Shown: positions 35,359 to 44,970, numbered from the stretch's first letter. The stretch: 64,000 nucleotides of DNA from Halogeometricum sp. S3BR5-2 (GCF_031624635.1 NZ_JAMQOQ010000001.1:248001-312000); one strand, 5' to 3'. Program-made: numbers and translations. The notes: generated by a model not told the origin, from the letters alone.

Positions 35359-36507
35359 ATGACTCCCGAGGGACTGCACGAGCGAATCGAACGGGGTGGG
35401 TCGGTCTCTCTGCTCGACGTTCGGAACCGAGACGAACACGACGCGTGGCACATCGGGGGCGACGGCGTCGAGACGACGCTCGTCCCGTATTCGAAGTTCA
35501 TGGCGGCCGCGGCGCGCGGCGACGTCGCCGCGACCGCCAGGGAGGCGGGTCTCGACCCCGACGAGCCGGTCGTCGTCGTCTGCGGTCGCGGCGAGGCCAG
35601 CGCGTACGTCGCGGACCTCCTCCGGGAGGAGGGCTTCGAGGCGGAGAACCTCGACGGCGGCATGCGCGGGTGGGCGCGCGTCTACGTCTCCGTCGTCGTC
35701 CCGGCGAACGTCGACGCGGTGATCCACCAGTACCGCCGTCCCGCCAGCGGATGTCTCGCCTACTTCGTCGTCTCGGACGGCGAGGCCGCGGTGATAGACC
35801 CACTCAGGCAGTTCACGGAGCGGTACGTCGCCGACGCCCGCGAGTACGACGCCGACCTCGTCTACGCCCTCGACACGCACGTCCACGCCGACCACGTCAG
35901 CGGCGTCCGGACGCTGGCCGACGAGACGGGGGCGACCGCCGTCTATCCCGAAGGCGCCCGCGACAGGGGTCTCGACGCCGGCACCGGCGCGGAGTTCGTC
36001 TCCGACGGCGACGAGATTCGCGTCGGGAACGCGACGCTCACCGCCGTCGACGCCCCCGGACACACGAGCGAGATGACCGCCTACCGCCTCGGCGACGTGG
36101 TGTTCTCGGGGGACAGCCTGTTCGTCGAGAGCGTCGCCCGCCCGGACCTGGAGGTGGGCGACGAGGGGGCGACCGACGCGGCCCGACAGTTGTACGGGAC
36201 GCTCCGGTCGGTTTTCGGGGAGTTCCACGACGACGTCCGCGTCGCGCCGGCGCACTACAGCGACGCCGCCGACCGGCGGAGCGACGGCACCTACTCCGCG
36301 TACCTCGGCGACCTGCGGGACCGCCTCCCGCTTCTCATGCTCTCTGAAGAGCGGTTCGTGGAGGCGGTGCTCGCGGACATGCCGCCGCGGCCGGCGAACT
36401 ACGAGGAGATAATCCGGACGAACCTCGGCCGCGAGTCGCCCGACGACGAGACGGCCTTCGAACTCGAACTCGGGCCGAACAACTGCGCGGTGTCGCAGGC
36501 GGACTGA
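35359..36507 (+). CDS. Rhodanese-metallo-beta-lactamase fusion (persulfide dioxygenase-like)
   Basis: A 382-residue protein. Residues 1-110 are a rhodanese domain with active Cys75 in VVVVCGRGEASAYVADLL. Residues 115-370 are a metallo-beta-lactamase domain with LDTHVHADHVSG (HxHxDH at 174-179), DAPGHTSEMTAY and VFSGDSLF, the pattern of ETHE1-type persulfide dioxygenases. It probably acts in sulfide/persulfide detoxification. The domain order (rhodanese first) is the reverse of the more usual bacterial fusion. A TATA-like CTATATT lies about 27 bp upstream. Confidence 0.85.
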   Translation: MTPEGLHERIERGGSVSLLDVRNRDEHDAWHIGGDGVETTLVPYSKFMAAAARGDVAATAREAGLDPDEPVVVVCGRGEASAYVADLLREEGFEAENLDGGMRGWARVYVSVVVPANVDAVIHQYRRPASGCLAYFVVSDGEAAVIDPLRQFTERYVADAREYDADLVYALDTHVHADHVSGVRTLADETGATAVYPEGARDRGLDAGTGAEFVSDGDEIRVGNATLTAVDAPGHTSEMTAYRLGDVVFSGDSLFVESVARPDLEVGDEGATDAARQLYGTLRSVFGEFHDDVRVAPAHYSDAADRRSDGTYSAYLGDLRDRLPLLMLSEERFVEAVLADMPPRPANYEEIIRTNLGRESPDDETAFELELGPNNCAVSQAD

Positions 36508-36559
36508 GTTCGGCGGCCGACGCCGACTTCTTCGACTCGGACGGCCGCGCGCTCAGTCC

Positions 36560-36886
36560 TCAGTCGTCGTCCGCGGCGGGCGCGGCGGCCGAGGCGTCGT
36601 TCTCGATGCTCGGCGGGTAGACGCCGCGCTCCAGTTTGAGGTCGCTCTGCGGGCGCGCCATGCACGTCAGCGCGTAGTGCTCTCGCTCCTCGTCGGTGAG
36701 GCCGCGGGCGGCGGGTTGGACCACGTCGCCTTCGAGAATCTCCGCGGAACAGGCCAGACACATCCCGACCCGGCAGGAGTACTCCTGCGCGATTCCCTCC
36801 TCGATGCAGGCCTTGAGGATGGTCTGCTTGTCGGAAACCTGAATCGACTCGCCCGTCCCGACGAACTCGACGGTGTACTCGGTCAT
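36560..36886 (-). CDS. 2Fe-2S ferredoxin
   Basis: A 108-residue plant-type ferredoxin. Cys38, Cys43, Cys46 and Cys75 give the C-x4-C-x2-C-x28-C cluster motif (SCRVGMCLACSAEI, then LTCMARP). It lacks the long acidic N-terminal insertion seen in the main halophilic ferredoxins, so it is a second, shorter type. Start MTEYTVEF is chosen over an upstream in-frame codon; the alternative adds nine residues. Electron partners are not evident nearby. Confidence 0.88.
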   Translation of the reverse strand: MTEYTVEFVGTGESIQVSDKQTILKACIEEGIAQEYSCRVGMCLACSAEILEGDVVQPAARGLTDEEREHYALTCMARPQSDLKLERGVYPPSIENDASAAAPAADDD

Positions 36887-36979
36887 GACCCTCGATTTGC
36901 GTGACCGCGCCAAAACTCTTTATGGAGCGATTCGGTCGGCGAAGAGAGGTCGAATAGGGAGACGCGCCGGCGTCCGCCC

Positions 36980-37402
36980 TCAGGTCATTCCCTGTTCGGC
37001 GGCGCCCTCGCGTATCTTCTTCGCCCGCTTGCGGACGCACTCGACGTATCGCTGGATTCGGTCGGGTTTCTCGCCGTAGTAGGAGGCGACCCACTCGACG
37101 TCGACGTACGGTTGCGTCAGGAAGTAGGCGATGAGCGTGTCCCGCCCCGCCTGAATCATCTCCGGCGGGACGCCTCGCTCTCCCGTCCCCGCCTCCTGAA
37201 AGCCGTTGACGTCGAAGTAGACGTCGGCGTACAGCGTCGCCGTGTCGGCGTCGTCGAACTCGATTCCCTCGTGGTGCGGCGCCTCGAACCGGTAGACGGG
37301 TTCGGTCCCGGTCGTTCGCTCGACGATGCGGACGCCGAGGATGTACTCCCGGTAGACGGATTCGGTCTGTTCCTCGCGGGGTGCGTCGTTTGATTTTGAC
37401 AT
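36980..37402 (-). CDS. Haloarchaeal protein of unknown function
   Basis: A 140-residue protein beginning MSKSNDAPREEQTESVYREY. The core EFDDADTATLYADVYFDVNGF and a basic C-terminal segment (DRIQRYVECVRKRAKKIREG) look like genuine coding sequence. I do not recognise a domain. The basic tail could contact nucleic acid. It lies downstream of the PhoX-like gene in the opposite reading neighbourhood and has no clear operon partner. Confidence 0.6.
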   Translation of the reverse strand: MSKSNDAPREEQTESVYREYILGVRIVERTTGTEPVYRFEAPHHEGIEFDDADTATLYADVYFDVNGFQEAGTGERGVPPEMIQAGRDTLIAYFLTQPYVDVEWVASYYGEKPDRIQRYVECVRKRAKKIREGAAEQGMT

Positions 37403-37503
37403 TTTCGGTAGATGTATCGAAAGGGGGAAACGGAGCGCCCGGGGCGGCGGTCGGCGACTCGCCGGTCGCGGTCTCCGACCGACGACCGCAGCGACGAGTC
37501 CGT

Positions 37504-39825
37504 TTAGCTGCTGGACTCGGTTCCGGTTCCGGTCGCGGTCTCGGTCTCGGTTTCCGAGTGTTCGGTCTCGGTCTCGGTCTCGGTCTCCGCCTCCGTCTCC
37601 GAGTGTTCGGTTTCGGTCTCGCTCTCGCTCTCGGTTTCGGAGTCTTCCTCCTCGGTCTCCGTCTCGCTTTCCGTCTCGGTCTCCGCGTCCTCTTCGTACT
37701 CGCTCACGTTCTCCGCGGCCGTCCCGCCGAGGCTCTCCGGTTCGTAGACGTAGAGGCAGTCGTTGGGGTACGACCGGGCGGGACCGCCGAAGCCGTCCTC
37801 ACAGCAGAGCACGCGGCCGTCGCGCATCGCGTAGACGTTGTCGATGTTGCGGAGCGAGTGGTTCGCCTCCTCCGGCGGGTCCGTGAAGTCCGGACCGACG
37901 ATGACCGGTTCGAGCGTCGAGACGTCGTAGTCGTCTTCGAGTTCCGCGCGGTAGACGACGCCCCCGTCGACGCGGTCCATCCGAACGTCGCCCGTGTCGT
38001 CCGCGAGGTCGTCGTTGAACTCGGAGATGCCGAAGTAGACGTAGTCGCCCGGCCCGGCCTCGTCGACGCTGTCGACGCCCTCGGCCTTGTTGAACTCGAT
38101 GGACGCGCCGATCTCCTTGGCGGCCGCGCGCGTCTCGAGGAACGGCACCTTCCGCAGTTCCTCGTCGACGCCGCCGGGGCCGTCCTCCTCGTACTGCTCG
38201 GCCCACTCGACGATCTCCTCGTTCGTGATGTAGTTCTGGTTGCCGTTGTGGATGACTTCGAGGTCCGCCTCGCGCAGCGCCGCCGCCGGGTCGTCGGCCC
38301 AACTCGTGTTGGCGTGCGACTCGAGGTAGTCCACTTGGGTGACGTCGTCGTACTCGGCGACCCACGACTCGACCTCGGCGTTCGTCGCCTCGCCGAGTTC
38401 CAGCCACTCCACTTCGAGGTCGACGTTCGCCGGCGACTTCCGCTCGCCGATCTCCTCGGCGTTCGCGGAGTCGTTCGTGATCTTCGGCGCGTACAGCGTG
38501 CCCGCCACGTCCATCGGGTCGGCGTACTCCGGGATGGGCGAGTTGGCCACGAACTTGTAGATGCCCTTGCTGTCGCCGTCCGAACAGCCGTAGACGGTCT
38601 TCTCGTCGCCCAGGATGTCCGGCGACTCCCAGGCGGCCCGGCCCATCACGTAGTACTTGACCGCTTCGGGCTCCTCGGCGGTCGGTTCGCGGAAGTCGAC
38701 GAAGTAGCCGTACCGGTACGGGTTCGGGTAGACGTCGTCGATGGGCGAGGTCCGGAGGTTCCGCCCGTCGACCTGGTCGTTCTGGTCGGAGCCCAGGTAG
38801 TACGCGAGGAACTCGACGCCGGTCAGCGCCCAGTAGCCCTGCGGGCTGAAGTCCTCTTCGAGGTGACCGTTCTGCGCGTACGTCGATATCGCGTTTCCGA
38901 TCTCGCTCGGGTTCGGGCGGTTCCAGAAGTGGTTGGCGCCGACGAGCGCCTCGCCGGAGCCCGCCTCGACGGTGTCGCTCACCGTGTGCGTCAGGTTGAC
39001 GCGGGGATGCGCGTAGTTCTCCTCGGCGGAGATCATCGTGCCCCACGGGCTGAGGTCGCCGTAACAGTTGATTCGCGTTCCGCCGTGGGCGCGCAGCGAT
39101 TCCGTGTTCGACAGGTTCATCGCGTTCTCCAGGTCGGCGCTCCACTCGCCGTCGTCGTCCTGGCTGATCGGAACGCGCGAGACGTTTCCGGGGCTGTTCT
39201 CCCAGTTGGTGAACAGGTAGCCCTCGGTCTCCTCCTCGTTCGAAGGGACGAACTGGTTGCAGTCGGGGTTGCTCCCGGCGAGTCCGTACTGCGTACCCGC
39301 GAAGTACGGCCGCTCCTCGCGGTCCGGTTCGAGGGCGTCCTCGCGGTAGATGTTCCGTCCCTCGGGCGTCTGCGAGACGCCGAGCAGTTCCTCGCCGTCG
39401 TTGATCTCGTCGCGCCCGTAGAACAGTATCTCGTAGTCCCCCTCCCCGGACTGAACGTCGCGCTGTTCCTCGTCCGTCTCCGGGATGCCGACCTCCTCGA
39501 AGTCGTCGTTGCTCCCGTCGAACTCGAAGTTGAAGCCGCTGAAGTAGCCCACTCCCGCCCGCCCGAACGGTTCGGGGTTCTCCTCGGAGGGGTGCTGGAG
39601 ACTGTACAGCAGTCCCCCGTCGCGGAAGACGAACGGACCCGTCACTTCCGCCCCGAACGCCGTCGTCGAGAACCGCTTGAGGCTGCCTTTGACGCTCGGT
39701 GCCCCCGGCGTGTCAGTCTCTTCGACCTCTTCCGCGTCTTGCGCGCTCGCTACCCCTGCCACGCTTGCCCCGAGCGTAGCAGCCACGGATGTCGCCATCA
39801 GTTTGCGTCGAGTAAAGTCGACCAT
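37504..39825 (-). CDS. PhoX-like (DUF839) secreted phosphatase
   Basis: A 773-residue exported protein. A twin-Arg signal (FTRRKLMATSVAATLGASVAGVASA) starts it. The DUF839/PhoX signature INCYGDLSPWGTMISAEENY lies near residue 235 and NHFWNRP soon after. PhoX enzymes are calcium/iron alkaline phosphatases acting outside the cell. The last 60 residues are almost entirely Glu, Thr and Ser in short repeats, probably a solvent-exposed or glycosylated tail. An AT-rich promoter region lies upstream. Confidence 0.8.
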   Translation of the reverse strand: MVDFTRRKLMATSVAATLGASVAGVASAQDAEEVEETDTPGAPSVKGSLKRFSTTAFGAEVTGPFVFRDGGLLYSLQHPSEENPEPFGRAGVGYFSGFNFEFDGSNDDFEEVGIPETDEEQRDVQSGEGDYEILFYGRDEINDGEELLGVSQTPEGRNIYREDALEPDREERPYFAGTQYGLAGSNPDCNQFVPSNEEETEGYLFTNWENSPGNVSRVPISQDDDGEWSADLENAMNLSNTESLRAHGGTRINCYGDLSPWGTMISAEENYAHPRVNLTHTVSDTVEAGSGEALVGANHFWNRPNPSEIGNAISTYAQNGHLEEDFSPQGYWALTGVEFLAYYLGSDQNDQVDGRNLRTSPIDDVYPNPYRYGYFVDFREPTAEEPEAVKYYVMGRAAWESPDILGDEKTVYGCSDGDSKGIYKFVANSPIPEYADPMDVAGTLYAPKITNDSANAEEIGERKSPANVDLEVEWLELGEATNAEVESWVAEYDDVTQVDYLESHANTSWADDPAAALREADLEVIHNGNQNYITNEEIVEWAEQYEEDGPGGVDEELRKVPFLETRAAAKEIGASIEFNKAEGVDSVDEAGPGDYVYFGISEFNDDLADDTGDVRMDRVDGGVVYRAELEDDYDVSTLEPVIVGPDFTDPPEEANHSLRNIDNVYAMRDGRVLCCEDGFGGPARSYPNDCLYVYEPESLGGTAAENVSEYEEDAETETESETETEEEDSETESESETETEHSETEAETETETETEHSETETETATGTGTESSS

Positions 39826-40076
39826 GCAAATCGATAGATATGACGACACGTTAAATAAATTTGTAATGGTTATACATACATATACCGAGAGTAATGAATC
39901 ACACCTTGGACAATATATCCGTACGGGACAAAATTTGGAAGCAAAAGCGAATATTCAAAAATAAATACAGTGTATCGATACCTATCGGCCGGACGTCGCT
40001 CGCGGCCCCCGTTCGGCGTCCGGTGGCCGATTCCCGCGCGTCGGAGTCGCGGACCCCGCCCGGACCGCCGCGCCGC
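39826..40076. promoter_or_regulatory. AT-rich control region upstream of the PhoX-like gene
   Basis: This 251-bp region is unusually AT-rich over its first 150 bp. ATTTATTTAACG on the minus strand lies about 30 bp before the ATG, a fit for a TATA box. GGTTATACATACATATACC at 39868-39886 is an imperfect palindrome with a one-base offset. Phosphate-dependent control is plausible for a PhoX gene but cannot be shown. Confidence 0.45.
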
Positions 40077-40511
40077 TTACTCCTCCTCGTCGGCCCGGAC
40101 CGTCAGCACCGGCACGTCGGACCGCCGGACCACCTTCTCCGTGACGCTGCCGAGGAGGTAGCGGTCGAGGCCGCTCCGGCCGTGCGTCCCCATCACGATG
40201 AGGTCGCAGTCGTTCGCCTCCGCGTAGTCGAGGATGGTCTCGTAGGCCGACCCCGACTCCACGCTCGTCGTCGTCTCCACGCCGGCCCGTTCGGCCGTCT
40301 GGACCACGTGTTCGACGGCCTCCTTCCCTTCGGTCTCGAGGGACTCGACGACGATGTCCGTTCCCGCCTCCAGCGAGGCGTACGTCCCGGAGTCGACGAC
40401 GTAGAGGGCGTGGATGGTGGCGCCGTACTGCTTCGCGAGGTCGACCGCGTTCTCGACGGCGCGTTCGGTGGCGTGACTCCCGTCGGTCGGCACGAGGATT
40501 CGGTCGTACAT
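40077..40511 (-). CDS. UspA-family universal stress protein
   Basis: A 144-residue Usp-domain protein starting MYDRILVPTDGSHATERAV. The ATP-binding motif is GTHGRSGLDRYLLGSVTEKVV. Such proteins bind ATP and dimerise; the role here is unspecified. ATG 40511 is chosen since six more in-frame codons upstream do not fit the family. Confidence 0.9.
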   Translation of the reverse strand: MYDRILVPTDGSHATERAVENAVDLAKQYGATIHALYVVDSGTYASLEAGTDIVVESLETEGKEAVEHVVQTAERAGVETTTSVESGSAYETILDYAEANDCDLIVMGTHGRSGLDRYLLGSVTEKVVRRSDVPVLTVRADEEE

Positions 40512-40561
40512 CGTTCGTAGTACGGCCACCCCCGTTTAGAAACTGTCCGCCGAACGGCGCG

Positions 40562-40954
40562 TCACTCGGCGCCGGCGTCCGCCTCGGTGCGGGCGTCGGC
40601 GTCCCCGCCGTCGCTCTCGTCGTCGGGGACGTTCCTCCCGACACCGTCCGGCGACTCGCCGCGGAACGCTAAAATCGCGTCTTCGCAGGCCCGAAGGCCG
40701 TCTATCCGCTCCCGCTCGGCCAACGACACCGTCTCCACGACGGTCCAGCCGTTGTCCTCCCCCCCGCCGTCGCCGTCTCCCTGCTCCCCGTCGAAAACGA
40801 GCCCTTTCACCCACGACTCGGTGGCGAGGATGACGGCGCCGGCGTCGCCCTCCTCCTCGATGGGGCTCGCGAGTTCCAGTGCGTCCGAGCGGTTGAGGTC
40901 CAGCAGTTCCTTGGCCGACAGCGGTCGCGGCGGCAGCGACTCCACGAGTGCCAT
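40562..40954 (-). CDS. Haloarchaeal protein of unknown function
   Basis: A 130-residue acidic protein with a compact beginning (MALVESLPPRPLSAKELLDL) and a globular part containing VILATESWVKGLVFDGEQ and ERERIDGLRACEDAILAFRG. The C-terminal third is Asp/Glu/Gly-rich. I do not recognise the family. It diverges from the Agl23-like gene. Confidence 0.6.
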   Translation of the reverse strand: MALVESLPPRPLSAKELLDLNRSDALELASPIEEEGDAGAVILATESWVKGLVFDGEQGDGDGGGEDNGWTVVETVSLAERERIDGLRACEDAILAFRGESPDGVGRNVPDDESDGGDADARTEADAGAE

Positions 40955-41086
40955 GCTCGATACTCCCCCGCCGCCGTGCTTGTGCCTTCCGAACCGTCGG
41001 GACCGTCCGGACCGTCGGCCGGAGCGTGGGTCGGACCGAAAACTCGGACCAAAAAGCTTCTACCCGCGACCGCGGGAGTCTCCCCT

Positions 41087-42781
41087 ATGTCTCTCGGAGA
41101 CGCGCCGGACGACGCCGCGAGTCGTCGCCGCGGCGTCCGACTCGACGGGGTCGCCGCCGCCGTCGCCGTCCTCGCCGCGTTCGGCCTCCTCGCGCGCCTC
41201 GTCGACCTCGGCGCCCGCCCGTTCCACTGGGACGAGGCGCGCGTCGGCTACTGGTCGCTCCGCTATCTGGAGATGGGCTCCTTCGAGTACCGCCCCGTCG
41301 CCGGCGGCCCCCTCCTCTATCACCTCGACCGACTCGTCTTCGCCCTCGTCGGCGCGACGGACGCGACGGCCCGCCTGCCCGTCGCCGTCCTCGGCGCGGC
41401 GCTCCCGCTCTGTGCGCTCCTGTTCCGCGACCGACTCGACGGCGCCGAGACGCTGCTGTTCGCCGCGCTCCTCGCCTTCAGCCCGCTGTTCGTCTACTAC
41501 TCGCGCTTCCTCCGCGGCGACGTCCCCCTCGCGCTGTTCGCGCTGGCGTTCGTCGGGTTCGCCGTGCGCGCCTACGACCGCCGGAGCCGACGCGACGCCT
41601 ATCTGGGTGCCGTCGCCCTCGCCCTCGCGTTCGCCTCCTCCGGATTCGCCGCCGCCTACCTCCTGTGTTGGCTGGCGGCCGGCGTCCTCCTCCTCGACCA
41701 ACCGAGCGCCGTCGTCGACGCCGGGTCGTCGACGCGCCGACAGCTCGCCGCGCTCCGCTCGCGCGTGGCCGGTCGGACCGGCGCCGCGGCGCGCGCGTCG
41801 CTCCTCTTCCTCGGAACGACCGTACTCTGCTTCGCCCCGCGCGCCGGCCCGCACGTCGACGCCGGCCTCTGGAAGCCGACGACGTGGCACCTCGTGCTGT
41901 ACGAGTCCACCGTCGGGGCGCTCTGGTCGTTCCTCGGCGTCCGCGTGCTCAACCGCTGGCCGTACTGGACGCACTCGCTGTTCCCGTACGTCGAGGCGTT
42001 CGTCGACACCCTCCTCGGCGCCGCGCTTCCGGTGGTCGTCGCCGCCGTCGCCGTCTTCCTCTGGAACCGCTACGCCGGCGCGGCGCGCCGCCCCCTGCTC
42101 GACGGCTTCGCCTACTGGAGCGCGGCCGCGTTCGCCGTCCTCCCCGTCGTGACCGAGGTGTCTGCGCCGTGGGTCGCCGTCCACCTTCTCCTCCCGATGT
42201 CGCTCCTCGCCGCCGTCGGCGGCGCCGCCCTCCTGCGGCGCACCGTCGCCCTCGCCGACGGGACGGAGAGTGACCGAGAGCGCGACGCCGCGAGCGTCGC
42301 CGCCGTCTGCCTCCTCCTCCTCGCCGTCCTCGCGCAGACCGGCGCGGTGACCGCTGCGGGCGTGTACGGCCCCTCCGACCGCTCGAACGACCTCGCGCAG
42401 TTCGCCCAACCGAGCGACGACCTCGAACCGCTGTACGAGAACGCGACGGCCGTCGCCGACGGCGACCCCTCCACCCCCGAGGTGCTGTACGTCGGCGAGG
42501 AGTACTACACCGGTTGGGACCCCGGCAACGAGTTCCCGCCGACCGTCGAGTCGTGGGGCAACCGCCTCCCCCTCCCGTGGTACTTCGAACGCGCCGGCGC
42601 CGACGAGGTGAGCGCGGAGAACGCGACGGCCGTCGCCGACCGGGAGTCCGTCCCACCCATCGTCGTCACGGAACCGGAACTCGCGAACGCCGTCGAGGGC
42701 GCCCTCGGCGACGGCTACGAGCGGTCGACCTATCGGTTAGGACTGTGGGACCGCGAGACGGTCGTGTTCGTGCGGCGGTAG
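41087..42781 (+). CDS. Agl23-like multi-pass membrane protein (TIGR03663 type)
   Basis: A 564-residue membrane protein with about ten transmembrane segments and the early motif FHWDEARVGYWSLRYLE, which resembles the GT-C first-loop DE motif. It matches the haloarchaeal 'flippase activity-associated protein Agl23' family (TIGR03663) as I recall it. It may be a GT-C glycosyltransferase or aid dolichol-linked glycan flipping. The start at MSLGDAPDD is chosen over a GTG/TTG-type upstream start. Confidence 0.75.
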   Translation: MSLGDAPDDAASRRRGVRLDGVAAAVAVLAAFGLLARLVDLGARPFHWDEARVGYWSLRYLEMGSFEYRPVAGGPLLYHLDRLVFALVGATDATARLPVAVLGAALPLCALLFRDRLDGAETLLFAALLAFSPLFVYYSRFLRGDVPLALFALAFVGFAVRAYDRRSRRDAYLGAVALALAFASSGFAAAYLLCWLAAGVLLLDQPSAVVDAGSSTRRQLAALRSRVAGRTGAAARASLLFLGTTVLCFAPRAGPHVDAGLWKPTTWHLVLYESTVGALWSFLGVRVLNRWPYWTHSLFPYVEAFVDTLLGAALPVVVAAVAVFLWNRYAGAARRPLLDGFAYWSAAAFAVLPVVTEVSAPWVAVHLLLPMSLLAAVGGAALLRRTVALADGTESDRERDAASVAAVCLLLLAVLAQTGAVTAAGVYGPSDRSNDLAQFAQPSDDLEPLYENATAVADGDPSTPEVLYVGEEYYTGWDPGNEFPPTVESWGNRLPLPWYFERAGADEVSAENATAVADRESVPPIVVTEPELANAVEGALGDGYERSTYRLGLWDRETVVFVRR

Positions 42782-42874
42782 GGGACGGGGAGAAGCGCGA
42801 GGAGGGAAAAGCGGGATAGAACGCCGCCACTCGGCGGGTCGAAAGAGGAAGAACGTCTGTGTTTACCGACCGAC

Positions 42875-43828
42875 TCAGCGGAAGCCCATCGCTTCGATCT
42901 GCTCTTGGTACCGGTTTCGGATGGTGACTTCCGTCACCTGCGCGACGTCGGCGACCTCGCGCTGGGTCTTCTTCTCGTTGCAGAGCAGCGAGGCGGCGTA
43001 GATTGCGGCCGCGGCGAACCCCGTCGGCGATTTACCCGAGAGCAGGCCCTGTTCGGCGGAGACGTCGATTATCTCGGTCGCCTTCGCCTGTACCTCCTCG
43101 CTCAGACCGAGGGCGGAGGCGAAGCGCGGGACGAACTGCTTGGGGTCGACGGGCTTCAGTTCGAGACCGAGTTCCTGGGAGATGTAGCGGTACGTCCGTC
43201 CGATCTCCTTCTGGGGGACGCGGGACACCTCCGCGACTTCGTCGAGCGAGCGCGGGATGCCCTCCTGTCGGCAGGCGGCGTACAGCGCGGAGGTGGCGAC
43301 GCCCTCGATGGAGCGCCCGCGAATCAGGTCCTCGTTGAGCGCGCGGCGGTAGATGACCGACGCGACCTCTCGCACCGAACGCGGCACGCCGAGCGCCGAG
43401 GCCATGCGGTCGATTTCGGAGAGGGCGAACTGGAGGTTGCGCTCGCCCGCGTCCTTCGTTCGGATGCGCTCCTGCCACTTGCGGAGGCGGTGCATCTGCG
43501 AGCGCTTCTCCGAGGAGAGCGACCGCCCGTAGGCGTCTTTGTCCTTCCAGTCTATCGTCGTCGTCAGGCCGCGGTCGTGCATCGTCTCGGTGATGGGCGC
43601 GCCGACGCGGGACTTCGACTGCCGTTCGGAGTGGTTGAACGCCCGCCACTCCGGGCCGCGGTCGATCTGACGCTCGTCGAGAACCAAGCCGCAGTCGTCG
43701 CACACCAACTCCCCCTGGTCGGCGTCCGTGATGATATCCGTGGATTCACACTCCGGGCACGCGATGTGCTCCTCGGAACCCTTCTCCGCTTCCTGCTCCT
43801 GCTGACGCTGGCGGCTCGGACGTTCCAT
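42875..43828 (-). CDS. tfb: Transcription initiation factor IIB (TFB)
   Basis: A 317-residue TFB. The zinc ribbon has Cys24, Cys27, Cys43 and Cys46 (HIACPECEST, then LVCDDCGLVL). The B-reader/linker follows (FNHSERQSKSRVGAPITET), then two cyclin-like repeats, with a helix-turn-helix at the C-terminal end (REVADVAQVTEVTIRNRYQE) that reads the BRE. A TTTAAATA box about 27 bp upstream indicates a leaderless message. Haloarchaea carry several TFBs; this is one paralogue. Confidence 0.95.
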   Translation of the reverse strand: MERPSRQRQQEQEAEKGSEEHIACPECESTDIITDADQGELVCDDCGLVLDERQIDRGPEWRAFNHSERQSKSRVGAPITETMHDRGLTTTIDWKDKDAYGRSLSSEKRSQMHRLRKWQERIRTKDAGERNLQFALSEIDRMASALGVPRSVREVASVIYRRALNEDLIRGRSIEGVATSALYAACRQEGIPRSLDEVAEVSRVPQKEIGRTYRYISQELGLELKPVDPKQFVPRFASALGLSEEVQAKATEIIDVSAEQGLLSGKSPTGFAAAAIYAASLLCNEKKTQREVADVAQVTEVTIRNRYQEQIEAMGFR

Positions 43829-44010
43829 TATAAGGTTTGTGGTGAACGACGTATTTAAATCTTCGTATAAGAATGCCGATACACTGACGCGGGCTAACAA
43901 CTAGTATCTATCGATTTTGTGGTTCAAGCGGGGGCGATTCTCAAATGATGCGATGTCTCTATCGGGCGAGTCCCGCCCTCGTTATACCGGCACCGACCCA
44001 ACGGGTTCGC

Positions 44011-44970
44011 ATGCGACCGCGCCTCCTCGCGTTCGTCGCCGTTCTCCTCGTCCTCGGCGGGTGTCTCGGCGTCGCGCCGTCCGCCCCGGAAGCGCCCCGA
44101 GAGACGCCGTCTCCGGCATCGGAGGCGGCGACGCCCGCCGAACAGAGCGTCCGCGTCACCGTCACGGAAGTAGTCGACGGCGACACCGTGAAAGTGAGGT
44201 ACGCCGACGGGTCGCGCGACACGGTCCGTCTGCTGGGCGTCGACACTCCTGAAGTATATGGGTCGAACGCGCCCGACGAGTACGAGGGCGTCCCCGACAC
44301 CGCGGCGGGGGCCGCCTGCCTCGACGCCGCCGGGGAGAACGCCTCGGCGTACGCGAAGGCGCGTCTCTCGGGCGAACGGGTGCGCCTCGTGTTCGACGAG
44401 ACGTCGGACCGGCGGGGCTACTACGACCGCCTCCTCGCGTACGTCCACGTCGACGGCGAGTCGTTCAACTACGCGCTGGTCGAGTCCGGCCACGCGCGAC
44501 TGTACGAGAGCACCTTTACCGAACGTGAACGTTACCGCGCCGCCGAGGCCGACGCCCGTGCGGCCCGACGCGGCCTCTGGTCGTGCGTCGACCCCTCGAC
44601 GTCGGAACCGTCCGAGACGCCGTCGGGGAGCGTCACCGACGCCGAGATAGAGGTCGCCGAGATTCACGCGGACGCGACCGGCAACGACAACGAGAACCCG
44701 AACGACGAGTACGTCGTCTTCCGGAACGAGGGCGAGGAGACGGTCGACCTCTCGGGGTGGTCCGTCGTCGACGCCGCGGGCAACGACTACGCCTTCCCGC
44801 CGGGGACGAGACTCGAACCGGGCGCGGAACTCACGCTCAGGACCGGGAGCGGAACCGACGGCGCGGGGACGGTGTACTGGGGGCGGGGGTCGGCGGTGTG
44901 GAACAACGGCGGCGACACGATACGACTGCGGGACGGCGACGGCGCCGTGGTGCTGGAGCGTCGGTATTAG
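44011..44970 (+). CDS. Secreted lipoprotein nuclease with lamin-tail domain
   Basis: A 319-residue protein. A lipobox (LVLGGCLG, Cys18) indicates lipid anchoring outside the cell. Residues about 48-185 form a thermonuclease (SNase) domain: VTEVVDGDTVKVRYADG, VRLLGVDTPEVY and YDRLLAYVHVDG contain the catalytic Asp/Arg/Glu residues. Residues about 205-319 are a lamin-tail domain (NPNDEYVVFRNEGEETVDLSGW). It may degrade extracellular DNA for phosphate or prevent aggregation. A TTATA element lies about 27 bp before the ATG. Confidence 0.88.
   Translation: MRPRLLAFVAVLLVLGGCLGVAPSAPEAPRETPSPASEAATPAEQSVRVTVTEVVDGDTVKVRYADGSRDTVRLLGVDTPEVYGSNAPDEYEGVPDTAAGAACLDAAGENASAYAKARLSGERVRLVFDETSDRRGYYDRLLAYVHVDGESFNYALVESGHARLYESTFTERERYRAAEADARAARRGLWSCVDPSTSEPSETPSGSVTDAEIEVAEIHADATGNDNENPNDEYVVFRNEGEETVDLSGWSVVDAAGNDYAFPPGTRLEPGAELTLRTGSGTDGAGTVYWGRGSAVWNNGGDTIRLRDGDGAVVLERRY

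Noticed and set aside
33389-36255. Long minus-strand open frames of 645 and 682 codons opposite hemAT and the rhodanese fusion
   Set aside because: Composition is low-complexity Arg/Ser/Ala or Asp/Val/Gly, and the plus-strand genes have clear domains.
37381-39837. 818-codon open frame antisense to the PhoX-like gene
   Set aside because: Val/Arg/Leu-rich with no domain; it mirrors the codon bias of the real minus-strand gene, as expected in high-GC DNA.
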